Positions 1 through 7,680 of a stretch of 64,000 nt of DNA are shown one piece after another (the stretch's first letter is position 1; each line of letters opens with the position of its first letter). The stretch comes from Maricaulis sp. (GTDB lineage Bacteria; Pseudomonadota; Alphaproteobacteria; Caulobacterales; Maricaulaceae): the NCBI RefSeq assembly GCF_015665295.1, contig NZ_JADFAJ010000016.1, forward strand, positions 62,001 to 126,000, written 5' to 3'. Below the pieces are notes generated by a model. It had not been told where the DNA came from. It made no database searches and saw only the letters and a program-made list of their open reading frames with translations. The position numbers and the translations under genes are program-made.

Positions 1-336
1 ACCACCATGCTGAATCTGCGCCACGCCATCGCCGAATTGCCGGGAATTCCAGGCTGGCGCTCCAATTTCGACATGCTGCTGATCATCGACGACCTGGCAA
101 CGCTGGAAACCTTCACACCGCAGGCCATGAAGGATCACCAGGCTTTCATGCGCGGCTGGAATGAGCGCTATCGCGAGGGTCACGCACCCAAGACTGCGCT
201 GGTGTGCGCTGATGACCTCAAGCGGATCATCCCGGAGCTCTGGTCTGCGATGACACGTGAAGGCTGGAAGACCAAGATCGAGGTCTTCACCAATCGCACC
301 GAAGCGCTGGCCTGGCTGGCCGAAGACCAGGCCTGA
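1..336 (+). CDS. STAS/SpoIIAA-like domain protein, probably cut by the window start
   Basis: The frame is open to base 1; the first ATG inside the window is at base 7. The visible 109 residues alternate strand and helix and end in a motif of the type VFTNRTEALAWLAED. This is how SpoIIAA-like (STAS-fold) proteins close, where a strand is followed by a helix carrying an EALAWL-type signature. The first strands of that fold are missing, so the true start probably lies upstream. These small proteins are usually cytosolic and of unknown role. The protein at 36212-36649 ends in a similar motif, so the window seems to hold two relatives. Family assignment is from fold-like pattern only. Confidence 0.6.
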   Translation, partial: TTMLNLRHAIAELPGIPGWRSNFDMLLIIDDLATLETFTPQAMKDHQAFMRGWNERYREGHAPKTALVCADDLKRIIPELWSAMTREGWKTKIEVFTNRTEALAWLAEDQA

Positions 337-360
337 TCCGCCCGCTTGACCGCAACCCGA

Positions 361-1536
361 CTAGAGGCAGCCGTAAACCGCTTCGATGATCCGGACCGGG
401 CGCGGGTCGCCGGCAAGGTAGTGATGCTGGCGGTTCATGACATAGGCGCCGGTCAGATTGTGAACCGGATCGGCAAAAGCACAGGATCCGCCCCAGCCGG
501 AATGGCCAATCGTCTCTGGCGTCGGGCCATAAAAGCCCGGCTTGGTGTTGCGCATCACCCCGGCCCCCCATGACAGGTCGAAGGGCAGGACTTTGTCCGG
601 GCCGCTGACACGTTCCTTGACCAGATCCGCCAGCGTCGCCTCGGAGATGAAACGCTTGCCGTCCAGTCGGCCGTGGTCGGCATAGACCGTCATCAGACGC
701 GCCAGGGCTGCAGCGGTTGCATGGGCGTTGGCCGCCGGAAACTCGGCCTTGCGCCATTCCGTTGCCCCGCGTCGGCCCGGTGAGGACCAGGGTTTCAGGA
801 AGGCGAGCTCGCGCGGAAGGTTACGGTCACCCAGGTCCGGCACCTGACGCGGCATGGCGTGTTCGGCCGTGCGGACATGTTCGCTTTCGGCCAGGCCGAC
901 ATGGAAGTCGATGCCACGCCGACCACAGATTTCCTCACGCAGGATCGCCCCGATCGAGCGTCCGTCGGTCCGGCGCGCCAGGGCATCTGCGATGAAGCCG
1001 AAGGTGACCGGGTGATAACCCGATCCCGTGCCGAGCTCCCAGAGCGGCGCCTGCCTGGCCAGCCGGTCCTCGATCAGGGCCGCGTCGAACCAGTCACCGG
1101 CATCCATCTCCTCGGCGATTCCGGACAGGCCGGCCTGGTGGGAGAGCGCCTGCGCGACGGTGACACTGGACTTTCCGCCCGCGGCGAATTCCGGCCAGTA
1201 GTCGGCCACAGGCGCATCATAGGACAGAAGGGCACGGTCGACGAGGCGGGCGATGACGAGCGCCGCGATCGCCTTGCCGGTCGAATAGACCGGAACCAGC
1301 GTATCGCTCTGCCAGGCGACACTCTTCTTGCGGTCAGCCCAGCCGGCATGGATATCCACGACCGACTCACCGTCGATGCTGAGCGCGAAGCCGGCGCCGA
1401 TCTCGTCCTGATCGGTCCAGTTGGCGAGAAAGGCGTCCGCGACCGGCTCGAAGCCGGCGGCGACATGGCCATGAAGGGCAGGCAGGGTGTCGATGCTCAT
1501 GGCCCTCTGGCTAGCGCGCGCCGCGACAGCGATCAA
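361..1536 (-). CDS. Serine hydrolase, beta-lactamase / EstB-like family
   Basis: The 391-residue protein has the class C beta-lactamase/esterase layout. The nucleophile motif SxxK is seen as S85-T-G-K88 and is followed by the usual helix. A GYHPVTFG stretch stands where the YxN motif is expected, and a C-terminal HSGWGG resembles the third active-site motif. Such enzymes cleave esters or amides; the substrate cannot be read from sequence. No signal peptide is evident, so it is probably cytosolic. The long start (ATG at 1536) overlaps the stop of the pyridoxal kinase gene by ATGA, implying translational coupling; an alternative ATG is at 1500. Family call is firm, function open. Confidence 0.8.
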   Translation of the reverse strand: MIAVAARASQRAMSIDTLPALHGHVAAGFEPVADAFLANWTDQDEIGAGFALSIDGESVVDIHAGWADRKKSVAWQSDTLVPVYSTGKAIAALVIARLVDRALLSYDAPVADYWPEFAAGGKSSVTVAQALSHQAGLSGIAEEMDAGDWFDAALIEDRLARQAPLWELGTGSGYHPVTFGFIADALARRTDGRSIGAILREEICGRRGIDFHVGLAESEHVRTAEHAMPRQVPDLGDRNLPRELAFLKPWSSPGRRGATEWRKAEFPAANAHATAAALARLMTVYADHGRLDGKRFISEATLADLVKERVSGPDKVLPFDLSWGAGVMRNTKPGFYGPTPETIGHSGWGGSCAFADPVHNLTGAYVMNRQHHYLAGDPRPVRIIEAVYGCL

Positions 1537-2408
1537 GCGGGCTGGGCTGGCTCGGCTTCAAGCGTCACCAGCGGCGTGGTCAGGACGTCGGCGGCGGCGA
1601 CCAGTGGCAGCTCCGGTGCGGACCATTCATGGGCCCGCATGACCAGGCTCACCGTAGCGGCGACGGATTTCTCGAGGGCGGTCTTCGCATCCTCGCCGGC
1701 GATGATCTGATTGATAAAAGCCGCAGTCAGCGCGTCCCCAGTCCCGTTCGGCGCCTTGGGGAAGCGGTCATGGGTTACCAGCCAGGCCTGGGTCTCGTCC
1801 ACATAAAGCACGCCGATCCGGCCATGGCGCGGCAGCGAGGAGACCAGAACCGGGCGACCCATCGCGCGCGCCGCGCGGACCATTGAAGCGAGATCGGTCA
1901 GCGGCCGGCCGGTGATGTGCCCAAGCTCGAACAGGTTGGGCGTGACCAGATCCGCGCGGCTGATCAGCTGGTCCTTGATTGCCGCCGCGATCGGTGCCGG
2001 GACATAGAGGCCTGCGGGTGCATCCCCCATGATGGGATCAACCACCACAATCGGGTCTCGCGAGAAGGCTTTCACGCCCTTGTTGACGCGTCGCCCCTTG
2101 CGCACGACATCGATGACCGCAGCCGTGTCGAAAACCTGGCCAACATCCGCGAAGTAACCCGTCAGCACGACATCCGTGACGTCAAGAAGCCCCTGGTCGG
2201 AGATGCCGGACAGGATGCTTTCGAACATGTCCTGTTCGACCGGGCCGCCGCCCGGCGCGCCCCAGCCGGGATGCCGGCCATACAGCACGGTCGGCACCAG
2301 CATGGTGTCGATTTTTGCGGCGTTCAGGACGCGCTGCGACGCTCCGCCTCCGACCATGGAAGCGGCGACATGACTGGAAAGGATCAGCGCCATCGGCATG
2401 GAAAACAT
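1533..2408 (-). CDS. pdxY: Pyridoxal kinase
   Basis: A 291-residue ribokinase-superfamily kinase of the PdxY/PdxK type, which phosphorylates pyridoxal with ATP in vitamin B6 salvage. Near residue 230 it carries PNGTGDALTAAF, the GTGD anion hole and catalytic Asp. Upstream are family-typical stretches: a YGRHPGWG strand, a LTGYF motif, and a VDPIMGD strand that contributes to phosphate binding. Start codons at 2408, 2399 and 2393 are all possible. It is transcribed away from the CitE-like gene and runs into the serine hydrolase with a 4-base overlap. Distinguishing pyridoxal from hydroxymethylpyrimidine kinases rests on overall resemblance. Confidence 0.85.
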   Translation of the reverse strand: MFSMPMALILSSHVAASMVGGGASQRVLNAAKIDTMLVPTVLYGRHPGWGAPGGGPVEQDMFESILSGISDQGLLDVTDVVLTGYFADVGQVFDTAAVIDVVRKGRRVNKGVKAFSRDPIVVVDPIMGDAPAGLYVPAPIAAAIKDQLISRADLVTPNLFELGHITGRPLTDLASMVRAARAMGRPVLVSSLPRHGRIGVLYVDETQAWLVTHDRFPKAPNGTGDALTAAFINQIIAGEDAKTALEKSVAATVSLVMRAHEWSAPELPLVAAADVLTTPLVTLEAEPAQPA

Positions 2409-2453
2409 GCTATATCCAAAACCTCACCGAGCAGAAGCCCCGGAAACGACTTG

Positions 2454-3302
2454 ATGCGCCGACTGATCCGTTCAGCCCTCTTCGTCCCCGCCTCCAATCC
2501 GCGCGCGATCGCGAAGGCTGCTCATGTCGGCGCCGACCTGCTGATCCTTGACCTTGAGGACGCCGTGGGCCCGGAGGAGAAACAGGACGCGCGCGAGCTT
2601 GTCGACGACACGCTGCGCCAGTGGGATGTCTCCGGCGCGATCCGTGCCGTCCGCATCAATTCTCTTGAGACCGAGTGGGGCGCAGCCGACATCCGCGCCG
2701 CCGCCAGAGCCGACGCGGTCGTACTGCCCAAGGTCGAACAGGTGGGCGATCTTCACGCCGCCCGCTCGGCCCTCAGCTCGCACGGCTCATCGGTGCCGAT
2801 CTGGGCGATGATCGAAACGCCGCGCGCCCTGATGGCGCTCAACGCCATATCCGGGGCTGTCGGTACCGGGCTTGCCGGGCTTGTCGCCGGTACCAATGAT
2901 CTTTGCAAGGCGTTGCGGTGCTCGTCAGAGCAGAACCGACTGGCCCTCGTGCCACATCTCGCCAGTCTGGTTTGTGCGGCCCGGGCCCGCGGACTTTACG
3001 TGCTGGACGGGGTCTACAACCATTTTCGCGACCCGAAAGGCTTCCGGGCCGAGGCCGAACAGGGACGCCTGCTCGGGTTCGACGGCAAGACGCTGATCCA
3101 CCCCGGCCAGGTTGACCTGGCGCATCTTTATTACGGCCCGACCTCGCGCGATCTGGAGCAGGCAGCAAAGATCGTCGCGGCCTTTGCTGATCCGCAAAAT
3201 GCCGGCAAGGGCGTGATTTCGCTGGATGGGGACATGGTGGAGCGCCTGCACCTGGAAGCCGCGCGAGCACTGCTCTCCACCGCCAGCGAAAACGATTCCT
3301 GA
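2454..3302 (+). CDS. CitE-like (citrate lyase beta / HpcH-HpaI family) C-C lyase
   Basis: A 282-residue TIM-barrel protein. It shows RSALFVPASNPR at the N-terminus, then DLEDAV, a metal-binding Glu in MIETP, the Asp in VAGTNDL, and a C-terminal GFDGKTLIHPGQV block. All are hallmarks of CitE, malyl-CoA lyase and related (3S)-acyl-CoA lyases. Genes for citrate lyase alpha/gamma subunits are not next to it, so it is more likely a stand-alone acyl-CoA lyase or thioesterase than part of a citrate lyase complex. The ATG at 2454 was chosen over upstream open frame because the family begins here and GGAAA lies 7-8 bases before it. Substrate not determinable. Confidence 0.85.
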   Translation: MRRLIRSALFVPASNPRAIAKAAHVGADLLILDLEDAVGPEEKQDARELVDDTLRQWDVSGAIRAVRINSLETEWGAADIRAAARADAVVLPKVEQVGDLHAARSALSSHGSSVPIWAMIETPRALMALNAISGAVGTGLAGLVAGTNDLCKALRCSSEQNRLALVPHLASLVCAARARGLYVLDGVYNHFRDPKGFRAEAEQGRLLGFDGKTLIHPGQVDLAHLYYGPTSRDLEQAAKIVAAFADPQNAGKGVISLDGDMVERLHLEAARALLSTASENDS

Positions 3303-3387
3303 ACCGCAAAATGCAGATGAAACGCAGGCCCAGACTTGATGTTGCAGTACAAGACCGGCTTTCATGGCTGTTCTTGAGGGACACCCA

Positions 3388-3741
3388 ATGATCGATTCGA
3401 CCACTATCTGGCACAATCCGCGCTGTTCGAAATCCCGGCAGACGCTGGCCTTGCTTGAGGCCCGCGGCGGTGAATTGGTCGTGCGCGACTATATGGAAGA
3501 CACCCCCAGCGTGGCGGAACTGAAAGCCGTCATGAAAATGCTGGGCTTTGTGTCGGCGCATGAATGGCTGCGCAAGGCCGAGCCGGACTATCGCGAACTC
3601 GGGCTGAAGGCAGTCGAGGACGAGGAAGCCCTGTTCAAGGCAATGACCGACTATCCCAAGCTGATCGAACGGCCCGTCGTCATCCATGGCGGCAAGGCGA
3701 TGATCGGGCGGCCGCCGGAACAGGTCCTGGAACTTTTCTGA
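3388..3741 (+). CDS. arsC: ArsC-family reductase (glutaredoxin-dependent arsenate reductase type)
   Basis: The 117-residue protein starts WHNPRCSKSRQTLALLE, with the catalytic Cys in NPRCSKSR. It ends YPKLIERPVVIHGGKAMIGRPP, the paired Arg region of E. coli-type ArsC. These enzymes reduce arsenate with glutathione/glutaredoxin; close relatives such as YffB/Spx have other roles. The second half matches ArsC better than Spx. The ATG at 3388 was preferred because GAGGGA precedes it by seven bases; an in-frame ATG at 3364 lacks a ribosome site. No ars regulator or efflux gene is adjacent, so a general thiol-redox role is possible. Confidence 0.85.
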   Translation: MIDSTTIWHNPRCSKSRQTLALLEARGGELVVRDYMEDTPSVAELKAVMKMLGFVSAHEWLRKAEPDYRELGLKAVEDEEALFKAMTDYPKLIERPVVIHGGKAMIGRPPEQVLELF

Positions 3742-3751
3742 GCCGCGAAGC

Positions 3752-4282
3752 TCAGTCCGCCGCCAGCCTGACCTCACCTTGATACCGGATGATCTGCCCA
3801 AGCAGCGGCAATCGCAGCGCCACGTCGAAGCGGTGGCTGACCGCGTCTCCGCGCTCACTTGCCCTGATCGCCGGCGCCAGCCAGCCCGGCAACTCGATGC
3901 CCCAACACGCCACGCTGTGTTGTCGGAATTGTAGCGTGTCCGCCTCCATCTGCAGCTCGAAGCGCAACAGGAAGGGGCCGAAGCGCTCGACCAGCAGGCC
4001 AGCCTCCCGGCCCTGCCAAGTCGCAAAATGGCGGCCGTCATACCAGCGTTCCAGCAGTTCGCCATCCGGTTCGCGGCTCACCCGGACAAGTGCAGGTTGG
4101 TCGATGCCGGAGCGCGGCAAGCCGATCCCAAACGCCAGCAGGCCGGCCAGGGGGTTGGCGCCGCGCTCGATATCGACCCGCCCCTCCAGCAGAACGGCCG
4201 GATCGGGTGAATGAAGCTGCCGCGTTGCCTCGGGCAGACATTCCCAGGCAGATCCCAGCAATGCTTGATAAAGATGGCTCAT
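3752..4282 (-). CDS. DUF4166 domain protein
   Basis: A 176-residue cytosolic-looking protein. Its order of motifs (LYQALLGSAWECLP at the start, GRVDIERG, a central RWYDGRHFATWQ, a FGPFLLRFEL strand, and a closing basic-hydrophobic RYQGEVRL) matches DUF4166, a domain often found alone or fused behind saccharopine-dehydrogenase-like proteins. No catalytic residues are known. It lies 10 bases after the GbsR-type regulator on the same strand, so the two almost certainly form one operon and are controlled by the palindrome at 4836-4853. Function unknown; the regulator link suggests an osmotic, membrane or solvent-stress role, which is inference only. Confidence 0.75.
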   Translation of the reverse strand: MSHLYQALLGSAWECLPEATRQLHSPDPAVLLEGRVDIERGANPLAGLLAFGIGLPRSGIDQPALVRVSREPDGELLERWYDGRHFATWQGREAGLLVERFGPFLLRFELQMEADTLQFRQHSVACWGIELPGWLAPAIRASERGDAVSHRFDVALRLPLLGQIIRYQGEVRLAAD

Positions 4283-4292
4283 GGGCCTCGCC

Positions 4293-4817
4293 TCATCCGC
4301 CGACGAAGCGGGCGATGCGGCTGCCCATCTGCATCAGCTTGAGAAGTGTGCCCTGCGGTAGCTTGCGAATCTGGGCGTACCAGCCGGTCAGATTGCCGAC
4401 GAAGCCTTCCATCCGACGCAGGCGCTCGACCGCGAGTCGGGGCGTATCCGGATCCTGCTCAGCCGCTTCAGCGCATTCACGCAGGATCTCGATCATCGGG
4501 TCGATTTCGCGCTGTTTTCGGGCTTCGGCGATCGCCATCAGCATGTCCCAGGGCTCATGCGTGGCGCTGAAATGATCGCGCCTGTCGCCCAGCACATGTT
4601 CCCGCCGGACCAGGCCCAAAGCCTGCAACTCCTTGAGTGAGTTGGACACATTGGAGCGCGCGATCTGCAGGAGCTCGGTTATTTCTTCAGCATGCAGCGG
4701 CGCTTCGGCGAGATAAAGCAGCGCATGGATTTGGGCGATGGAACGATTGACGCCCCAGCGGGCGCCCATTTCGCCCCAGTGCAGGACAAAGCGTTGCATG
4801 GGCGCTGAGAGCTTCAT
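4293..4817 (-). CDS. GbsR/MarR-family transcriptional regulator
   Basis: A 174-residue winged-helix regulator. The N-terminus reads MQRFVLHWGEMGARWGVNRS, the signature of the GbsR branch of the MarR superfamily. It is followed by a helix-turn-helix (EITELLQIARSNVSNSLKELQ) and a wing with GDRRDHF. Family members respond to small molecules such as choline or membrane perturbation. I start at ATG 4817 because family members begin MKL here; a TTG at 4835 in frame is possible. A perfect 8-base inverted repeat 19 bases upstream is a likely autoregulatory operator. It heads the operon with the DUF4166 gene. Confidence 0.88.
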   Translation of the reverse strand: MKLSAPMQRFVLHWGEMGARWGVNRSIAQIHALLYLAEAPLHAEEITELLQIARSNVSNSLKELQALGLVRREHVLGDRRDHFSATHEPWDMLMAIAEARKQREIDPMIEILRECAEAAEQDPDTPRLAVERLRRMEGFVGNLTGWYAQIRKLPQGTLLKLMQMGSRIARFVGG

Positions 4818-4835
4818 CGGGACGACTTTCTTCAA

Positions 4836-4853
4836 TTTCTGTTTGAACAGAAA
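4836..4853. promoter_or_regulatory. Palindromic operator candidate for the GbsR-type regulator
   Basis: TTTCTGTT-TG-AACAGAAA is a perfect 8-base inverted repeat with a 2-base spacer. It sits just ahead of the GbsR-type gene, where an autorepressor site is expected. Palindromes of this size suit dimeric winged-helix proteins. Binding is inferred. Confidence 0.65.
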
Positions 4854-4932
4854 CTAACAGGCGCGGTGGATCCTGTCGCGCGCCGTCATGCCGCAGGCGC
4901 CGGGCGTCAGCGGGTCATCCGGGCCGGACCCG

Positions 4933-5841
4933 TCAGTCAGCCGCCGGTGCGTCCAGGATGTCGCGGATCGCATCGCCGAGCTGGATGGCCTCTTCGGCCC
5001 GAGCCGAACCCTTTCGCCAGGCCACGCCAATCTCGCGTCCGGCCACCGGAGGGTCAAAAGCCCTCACTTCAAGCCCCATGCGATCAACCAGCCCGGCATC
5101 CACCGCCATGCGGGGCAGCAGGGTCGCGCCCAATCCCGATTTCACCATGTGGACCAGGGTGTGCAGGCTGGTCGCGGCAAAGTCGGAGCGGGCCGACCCG
5201 GTCGAACAGGCCGTGAGGGCGTGATCACGCAGGCAGTGTCCGTCCTCCAGCAAAAGCAGCGGTTCATCGGCGAGATCGGACGGAGAGAGTGTGGCGCGCC
5301 GCGTCAGCGGGTGGTCGGGCGGTGCTGCGAAGAGGAACTCGTCCGACCAGACCGCATGGGTCTCGATCATTGGTGCATCATAGGGCAAGGCGACCAGTGC
5401 GGCATCAAGGCGGCGCTCCCGCAGCGCATCGAAGAGGCGGTCAGTCAGGTCCTCGCGCAGGAAAAGTTCGATATCGGGAAACCGGGCCCGCAGGGCGGGC
5501 AAAATCTGCGGCAGAAGGAAAGGCGCGATCGTCGGGATCACGCCGAGTTTGAACGGACCGGCCAGCGGCTCACCGGCGGCCTGGGCGGCGATGACGAGAT
5601 CCTCGGCCTCTGTCATGACCCGGCGCGCCCGCTCCAGCACGGCATCGCCCGCCGGTGTCAGAACTGCGCCACGCGCACCGCGCTCGACCAGAACCGTGCC
5701 GAGTATCGTCTCCAGCTCCTTGATCGCCGCACTCAATGTGGGCTGGGTCACAAAGACCGCTTCGGCCGCACGGGAGAAACTGCCGTGTTCTGCGAGCGCG
5801 ATGATGAATTGCAGTTGCCGGAGGGTGGGAAGCTGGCTCAT
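4933..5841 (-). CDS. oxyR: Hydrogen-peroxide sensor regulator OxyR (LysR family)
   Basis: A 302-residue LysR-type protein. The N-terminal helix-turn-helix is at residues 5-62 (GSFSRAAEAVFVTQPTLSAAI), and the ligand-type domain contains GHCLRDHALTAC. The two cysteines, C203 and C212, have the same 9-residue spacing as the redox pair of E. coli OxyR (C199/C208), which marks this as a true peroxide sensor. It is divergent from ahpC, and an OxyR-like site lies five bases beyond its start codon, so autorepression together with activation of ahpC-ahpD is likely. Identification is strong. Confidence 0.93.
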   Translation of the reverse strand: MSQLPTLRQLQFIIALAEHGSFSRAAEAVFVTQPTLSAAIKELETILGTVLVERGARGAVLTPAGDAVLERARRVMTEAEDLVIAAQAAGEPLAGPFKLGVIPTIAPFLLPQILPALRARFPDIELFLREDLTDRLFDALRERRLDAALVALPYDAPMIETHAVWSDEFLFAAPPDHPLTRRATLSPSDLADEPLLLLEDGHCLRDHALTACSTGSARSDFAATSLHTLVHMVKSGLGATLLPRMAVDAGLVDRMGLEVRAFDPPVAGREIGVAWRKGSARAEEAIQLGDAIRDILDAPAAD

Positions 5842-5845
5842 ACGT

Positions 5846-5882
5846 ATTGATAATACCTATGGGTTCGCCAGAAACAATCCAT
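5846..5882. promoter_or_regulatory. OxyR operator candidate in the oxyR-ahpC intergenic region
   Basis: The block at 5846-5860 (ATTGATAATACCTAT) matches the OxyR half-operator pattern ATAGnTnnnAnCTAT at nine of ten fixed positions. Seven bases later a weaker copy (5868-5882) matches six of ten. The spacing of two blocks by seven bases is that of a full OxyR site. The second block directly abuts a possible ahpC -35 element, the geometry for activation. Confidence 0.6.
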
Positions 5883-5910
5883 TGGATTTATCTTTTGCAG
5901 CGCAGCATAC
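5882..5910 (+). promoter_or_regulatory. Candidate ahpC promoter
   Basis: TTGGAT (5882-5887) and GCATAC (5905-5910) are spaced by 17 bases, about 54 bases before the ahpC start codon and directly downstream of the OxyR-like site. The -10 element is weak, as expected for an activator-dependent promoter. Confidence 0.4.
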
Positions 5911-5963
5911 CGCCCTCATTCCAAGGTCGGCAATCAAGCCGCCACGTCCCTAGGAGAGACACC

Positions 5964-6509
5964 ATGCTGGGTATCGGCGAAAAACTTCCGGAATTCGAAA
6001 TCACTGGCGTGAAGCCGGGCTTCAACGCGCATGAGGAAAACGGCGTATCAGCTTTCGAGCCGATCGATCAGGACAGTTTTGAGGGCAAGTGGAAGGTCAT
6101 CTTCTTCTACCCGAAGGATTTCACCTTCGTCTGCCCGACCGAGATCGTTGCCTTCGCCAATCTGGCTGAAGAATTTGCCGATCGCGATGCGATCGTCATG
6201 GGCGGGTCCTCGGACAATGAGTTCTGCAAGCTGGCCTGGCGCCGCGAACACCCGGATCTCGACAAGCTCGGAATGTGGCAGTTTGCCGACACAACCGGTT
6301 CGCTGATCGACAGCCTTGGCATCCGCTCAGACGCCGGCGTTGCCTACCGCGCCACCTTCATTGTCGACCCGCACAATGTGATCCAGCACGTCTATGTGAC
6401 CAACCTGAATGTCGGTCGCAATCCGGAAGACACGCTGCGTGTTCTCGACGCCCTGCAGACCGACGAGCTTTGCCCGTGCAACCGTCCGGTTGGCGGCGAC
6501 ACGCTCTAA
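5964..6509 (+). CDS. ahpC: Peroxiredoxin, AhpC type
   Basis: A 181-residue 2-Cys peroxiredoxin that reduces hydrogen and organic peroxides. The peroxidatic cysteine C57 sits in [14 protein letters not shown]-terminal cysteines C170 and C172 (ELCPCNRP) provide the resolving thiols, as in AhpC proteins that use AhpD rather than AhpF. Pairing with ahpD immediately downstream supports this. AGGAGA precedes ATG 5964 by six bases. Regulation by the divergent oxyR is expected from the site between them. The ahpC-ahpD gap carries two stable hairpins. Confidence 0.93.
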   Translation: MLGIGEKLPEFEITGVKPGFNAHEENGVSAFEPIDQDSFEGKWKVIFFYPKDFTFVCPTEIVAFANLAEEFADRDAIVMGGSSDNEFCKLAWRREHPDLDKLGMWQFADTTGSLIDSLGIRSDAGVAYRATFIVDPHNVIQHVYVTNLNVGRNPEDTLRVLDALQTDELCPCNRPVGGDTL

Positions 6510-6521
6510 TCAGACAAAGAG

Positions 6522-6598
6522 CTGGCGGGCCATCCCTCCGGGGCCCGCCAGCGATCCCGGAGCCCGCCCGCCAGACCGCGAAGCGTATCCGGGATCGC
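6522..6598 (+). promoter_or_regulatory. Two stable hairpins between ahpC and ahpD
   Basis: First hairpin: CTGGCGGGCC (6522-6531) pairs perfectly with GGCCCGCCAG (6542-6551) over a 10-base loop. Second: GCGATCCCGG (6551-6560) pairs perfectly with CCGGGATCGC (6589-6598). They share base 6551 and have no U-tract. They could attenuate read-through to ahpD or stabilise the ahpC message; which is not visible. Confidence 0.6.
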
Positions 6599-6630
6599 CC
6601 CTCCCTGCCCAGAACACACAGGAATGCGCC

Positions 6631-7152
6631 ATGTCGCTTGATACCCTGAAATCCGACCTGCCCGAATACGCCAAGGACCTGAAGCTGAACCTGTCCTCCC
6701 TGGCGCGGGAGACCGATCTCGACGATCAGAAAAAATGGGGAAGCTTTCTCGCCTCGGCCCACGCGATCGGTGAACCAAAAACCCTCGCGGCGATCAAGGC
6801 CGAAGCCGAAGCCCATCTGAGTGCCGAAGCCATCAATGGCGCCAAGGCAGCCTCGGCGATCATGGGCATGAACAATGTGTACTACCGCTTCATCCACCTG
6901 TCGAAGAACAAGGAATACGGCACGCTGCCGGCCAGGTTGCGAATGAACATTCTCGCCAATCCGGGCGTCGACAAGGCCGATTTCGAGCTCTGGTCGCTTG
7001 CCGTGTCCGCGATCAATGGTTGCGGCCTGTGCATCGACAGCCACGAGGCCGAGCTGCGCAAGCATGGCCTGACCACCACACAGATCCAGGCCGCGGTGCG
7101 TATTGCGGCGACGGTAAACGCCGTGGCGGCAGTGATTGCTGCTGAATCCTGA
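6631..7152 (+). CDS. ahpD: Alkylhydroperoxidase AhpD
   Basis: A 173-residue all-helical carboxymuconolactone-decarboxylase family protein. It has the AhpD active site [18 protein letters not shown]: the CxxC pair is C131/C134 and the proton-relay His is H138. AhpD passes electrons from a dihydrolipoyl-type donor to AhpC. It lies 121 bases after ahpC on the same strand, across two hairpins, and is probably co-transcribed at a lower level. ATG 6631 is preceded by AGGAA, and the family N-terminus ([20 protein letters not shown]) begins here. Confidence 0.93.
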   Translation: MSLDTLKSDLPEYAKDLKLNLSSLARETDLDDQKKWGSFLASAHAIGEPKTLAAIKAEAEAHLSAEAINGAKAASAIMGMNNVYYRFIHLSKNKEYGTLPARLRMNILANPGVDKADFELWSLAVSAINGCGLCIDSHEAELRKHGLTTTQIQAAVRIAATVNAVAAVIAAES

Positions 7153-7174
7153 TTAGGCGACTTTGCTGCAACGC

Positions 7175-7200
7175 GGAAGCGGGTCTCAAGGCCCGCTTCC
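7175..7200 (+). terminator. Hairpin terminator after ahpD
   Basis: GGAAGCGGG (7175-7183) and CCCGCTTCC (7192-7200) form a perfect 9-base stem with an 8-base loop, 22 bases after the ahpD stop. No T-run follows, so termination may be partial or Rho-assisted. Confidence 0.5.
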
Positions 7201-7245
7201 AATGCGTTGTAAAACGGGAGTCAAGGCAGGTTTTCAACAGGCCCG

Positions 7246-7273
7246 TTGATTTTCATAAAAACGTCCGTACAAT
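7246..7273 (+). promoter_or_regulatory. Promoter placing transcription start at the next start codon
   Basis: TTGATT (7246-7251), a 16-base spacer and TACAAT (7268-7273) form a good housekeeping promoter. Transcription would begin about seven bases later, at the A of ATG 7280, so the message would be leaderless. No Shine-Dalgarno sequence is present. Confidence 0.5.
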
Positions 7274-7279
7274 GATCGT

Positions 7280-7582
7280 ATGTCGCTTATAGATCATACG
7301 CTCGATCCGCTACCACGCCGGACTAGCCGCACGGACCATGACATCCGCGGCGGACGGGTCTGGTTTTCGAACGACACGATCAACCGGGCCCGCTGTTACA
7401 ATGACATTTCCTGGCTGCGCACGTCGCGCACCGCCATCCTGGGCGCCGGACTGATTACGCTCGGCCTGTTTCTCGGCAGCGGCGGCGCATCATCCCTGCT
7501 GATCCTCGCCGGCATTGCCGCGATCGCGATCAATCTGCCAGCCCTCATCCTCAAGGCGGCCTATGCCGCCAGGGCCGGCTGA
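7280..7582 (+). CDS. Small membrane protein of unknown function
   Basis: A 100-residue protein that I do not recognise. The first 48 residues are hydrophilic and basic, with a WFSNDTINRARCYNDISWLRTSRT segment split by charged residues. Then come two closely spaced hydrophobic stretches (about residues 50-67 and 70-93), probably a membrane hairpin ending in AAYAARAG. No Shine-Dalgarno precedes ATG 7280 and a promoter ends seven bases before it, so translation is probably leaderless. Codon use is like the neighbours. It stands alone between ahpD and the symporter. Confidence 0.6.
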   Translation: MSLIDHTLDPLPRRTSRTDHDIRGGRVWFSNDTINRARCYNDISWLRTSRTAILGAGLITLGLFLGSGGASSLLILAGIAAIAINLPALILKAAYAARAG

Positions 7583-7601
7583 GCCCAACCACTCCGAAAG
7601 A

Positions 7602-7628
7602 TTGACCCTGACCACGCACCCACTAGTG
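7602..7628 (+). promoter_or_regulatory. Candidate promoter of the symporter gene
   Basis: TTGACC at 7602 is followed by CACTAGTG (7621-7628). The distance from TTG to CTAG is 21 bases, the same as in three other putative promoters of this window and consistent with the Caulobacter housekeeping consensus. The start codon is at 7681. Confidence 0.5.
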
Positions 7629-7680
7629 TGCGAACGCATCAGCGCGCCCGTGAGGCACGCAGGGATCGGGGAGAGACTTC

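Noticed and set aside
1917-2453. N-terminal extension of the CitE-like gene
   Set aside because: It runs antisense through the pyridoxal kinase gene; the conserved lyase N-terminus begins at 2454.
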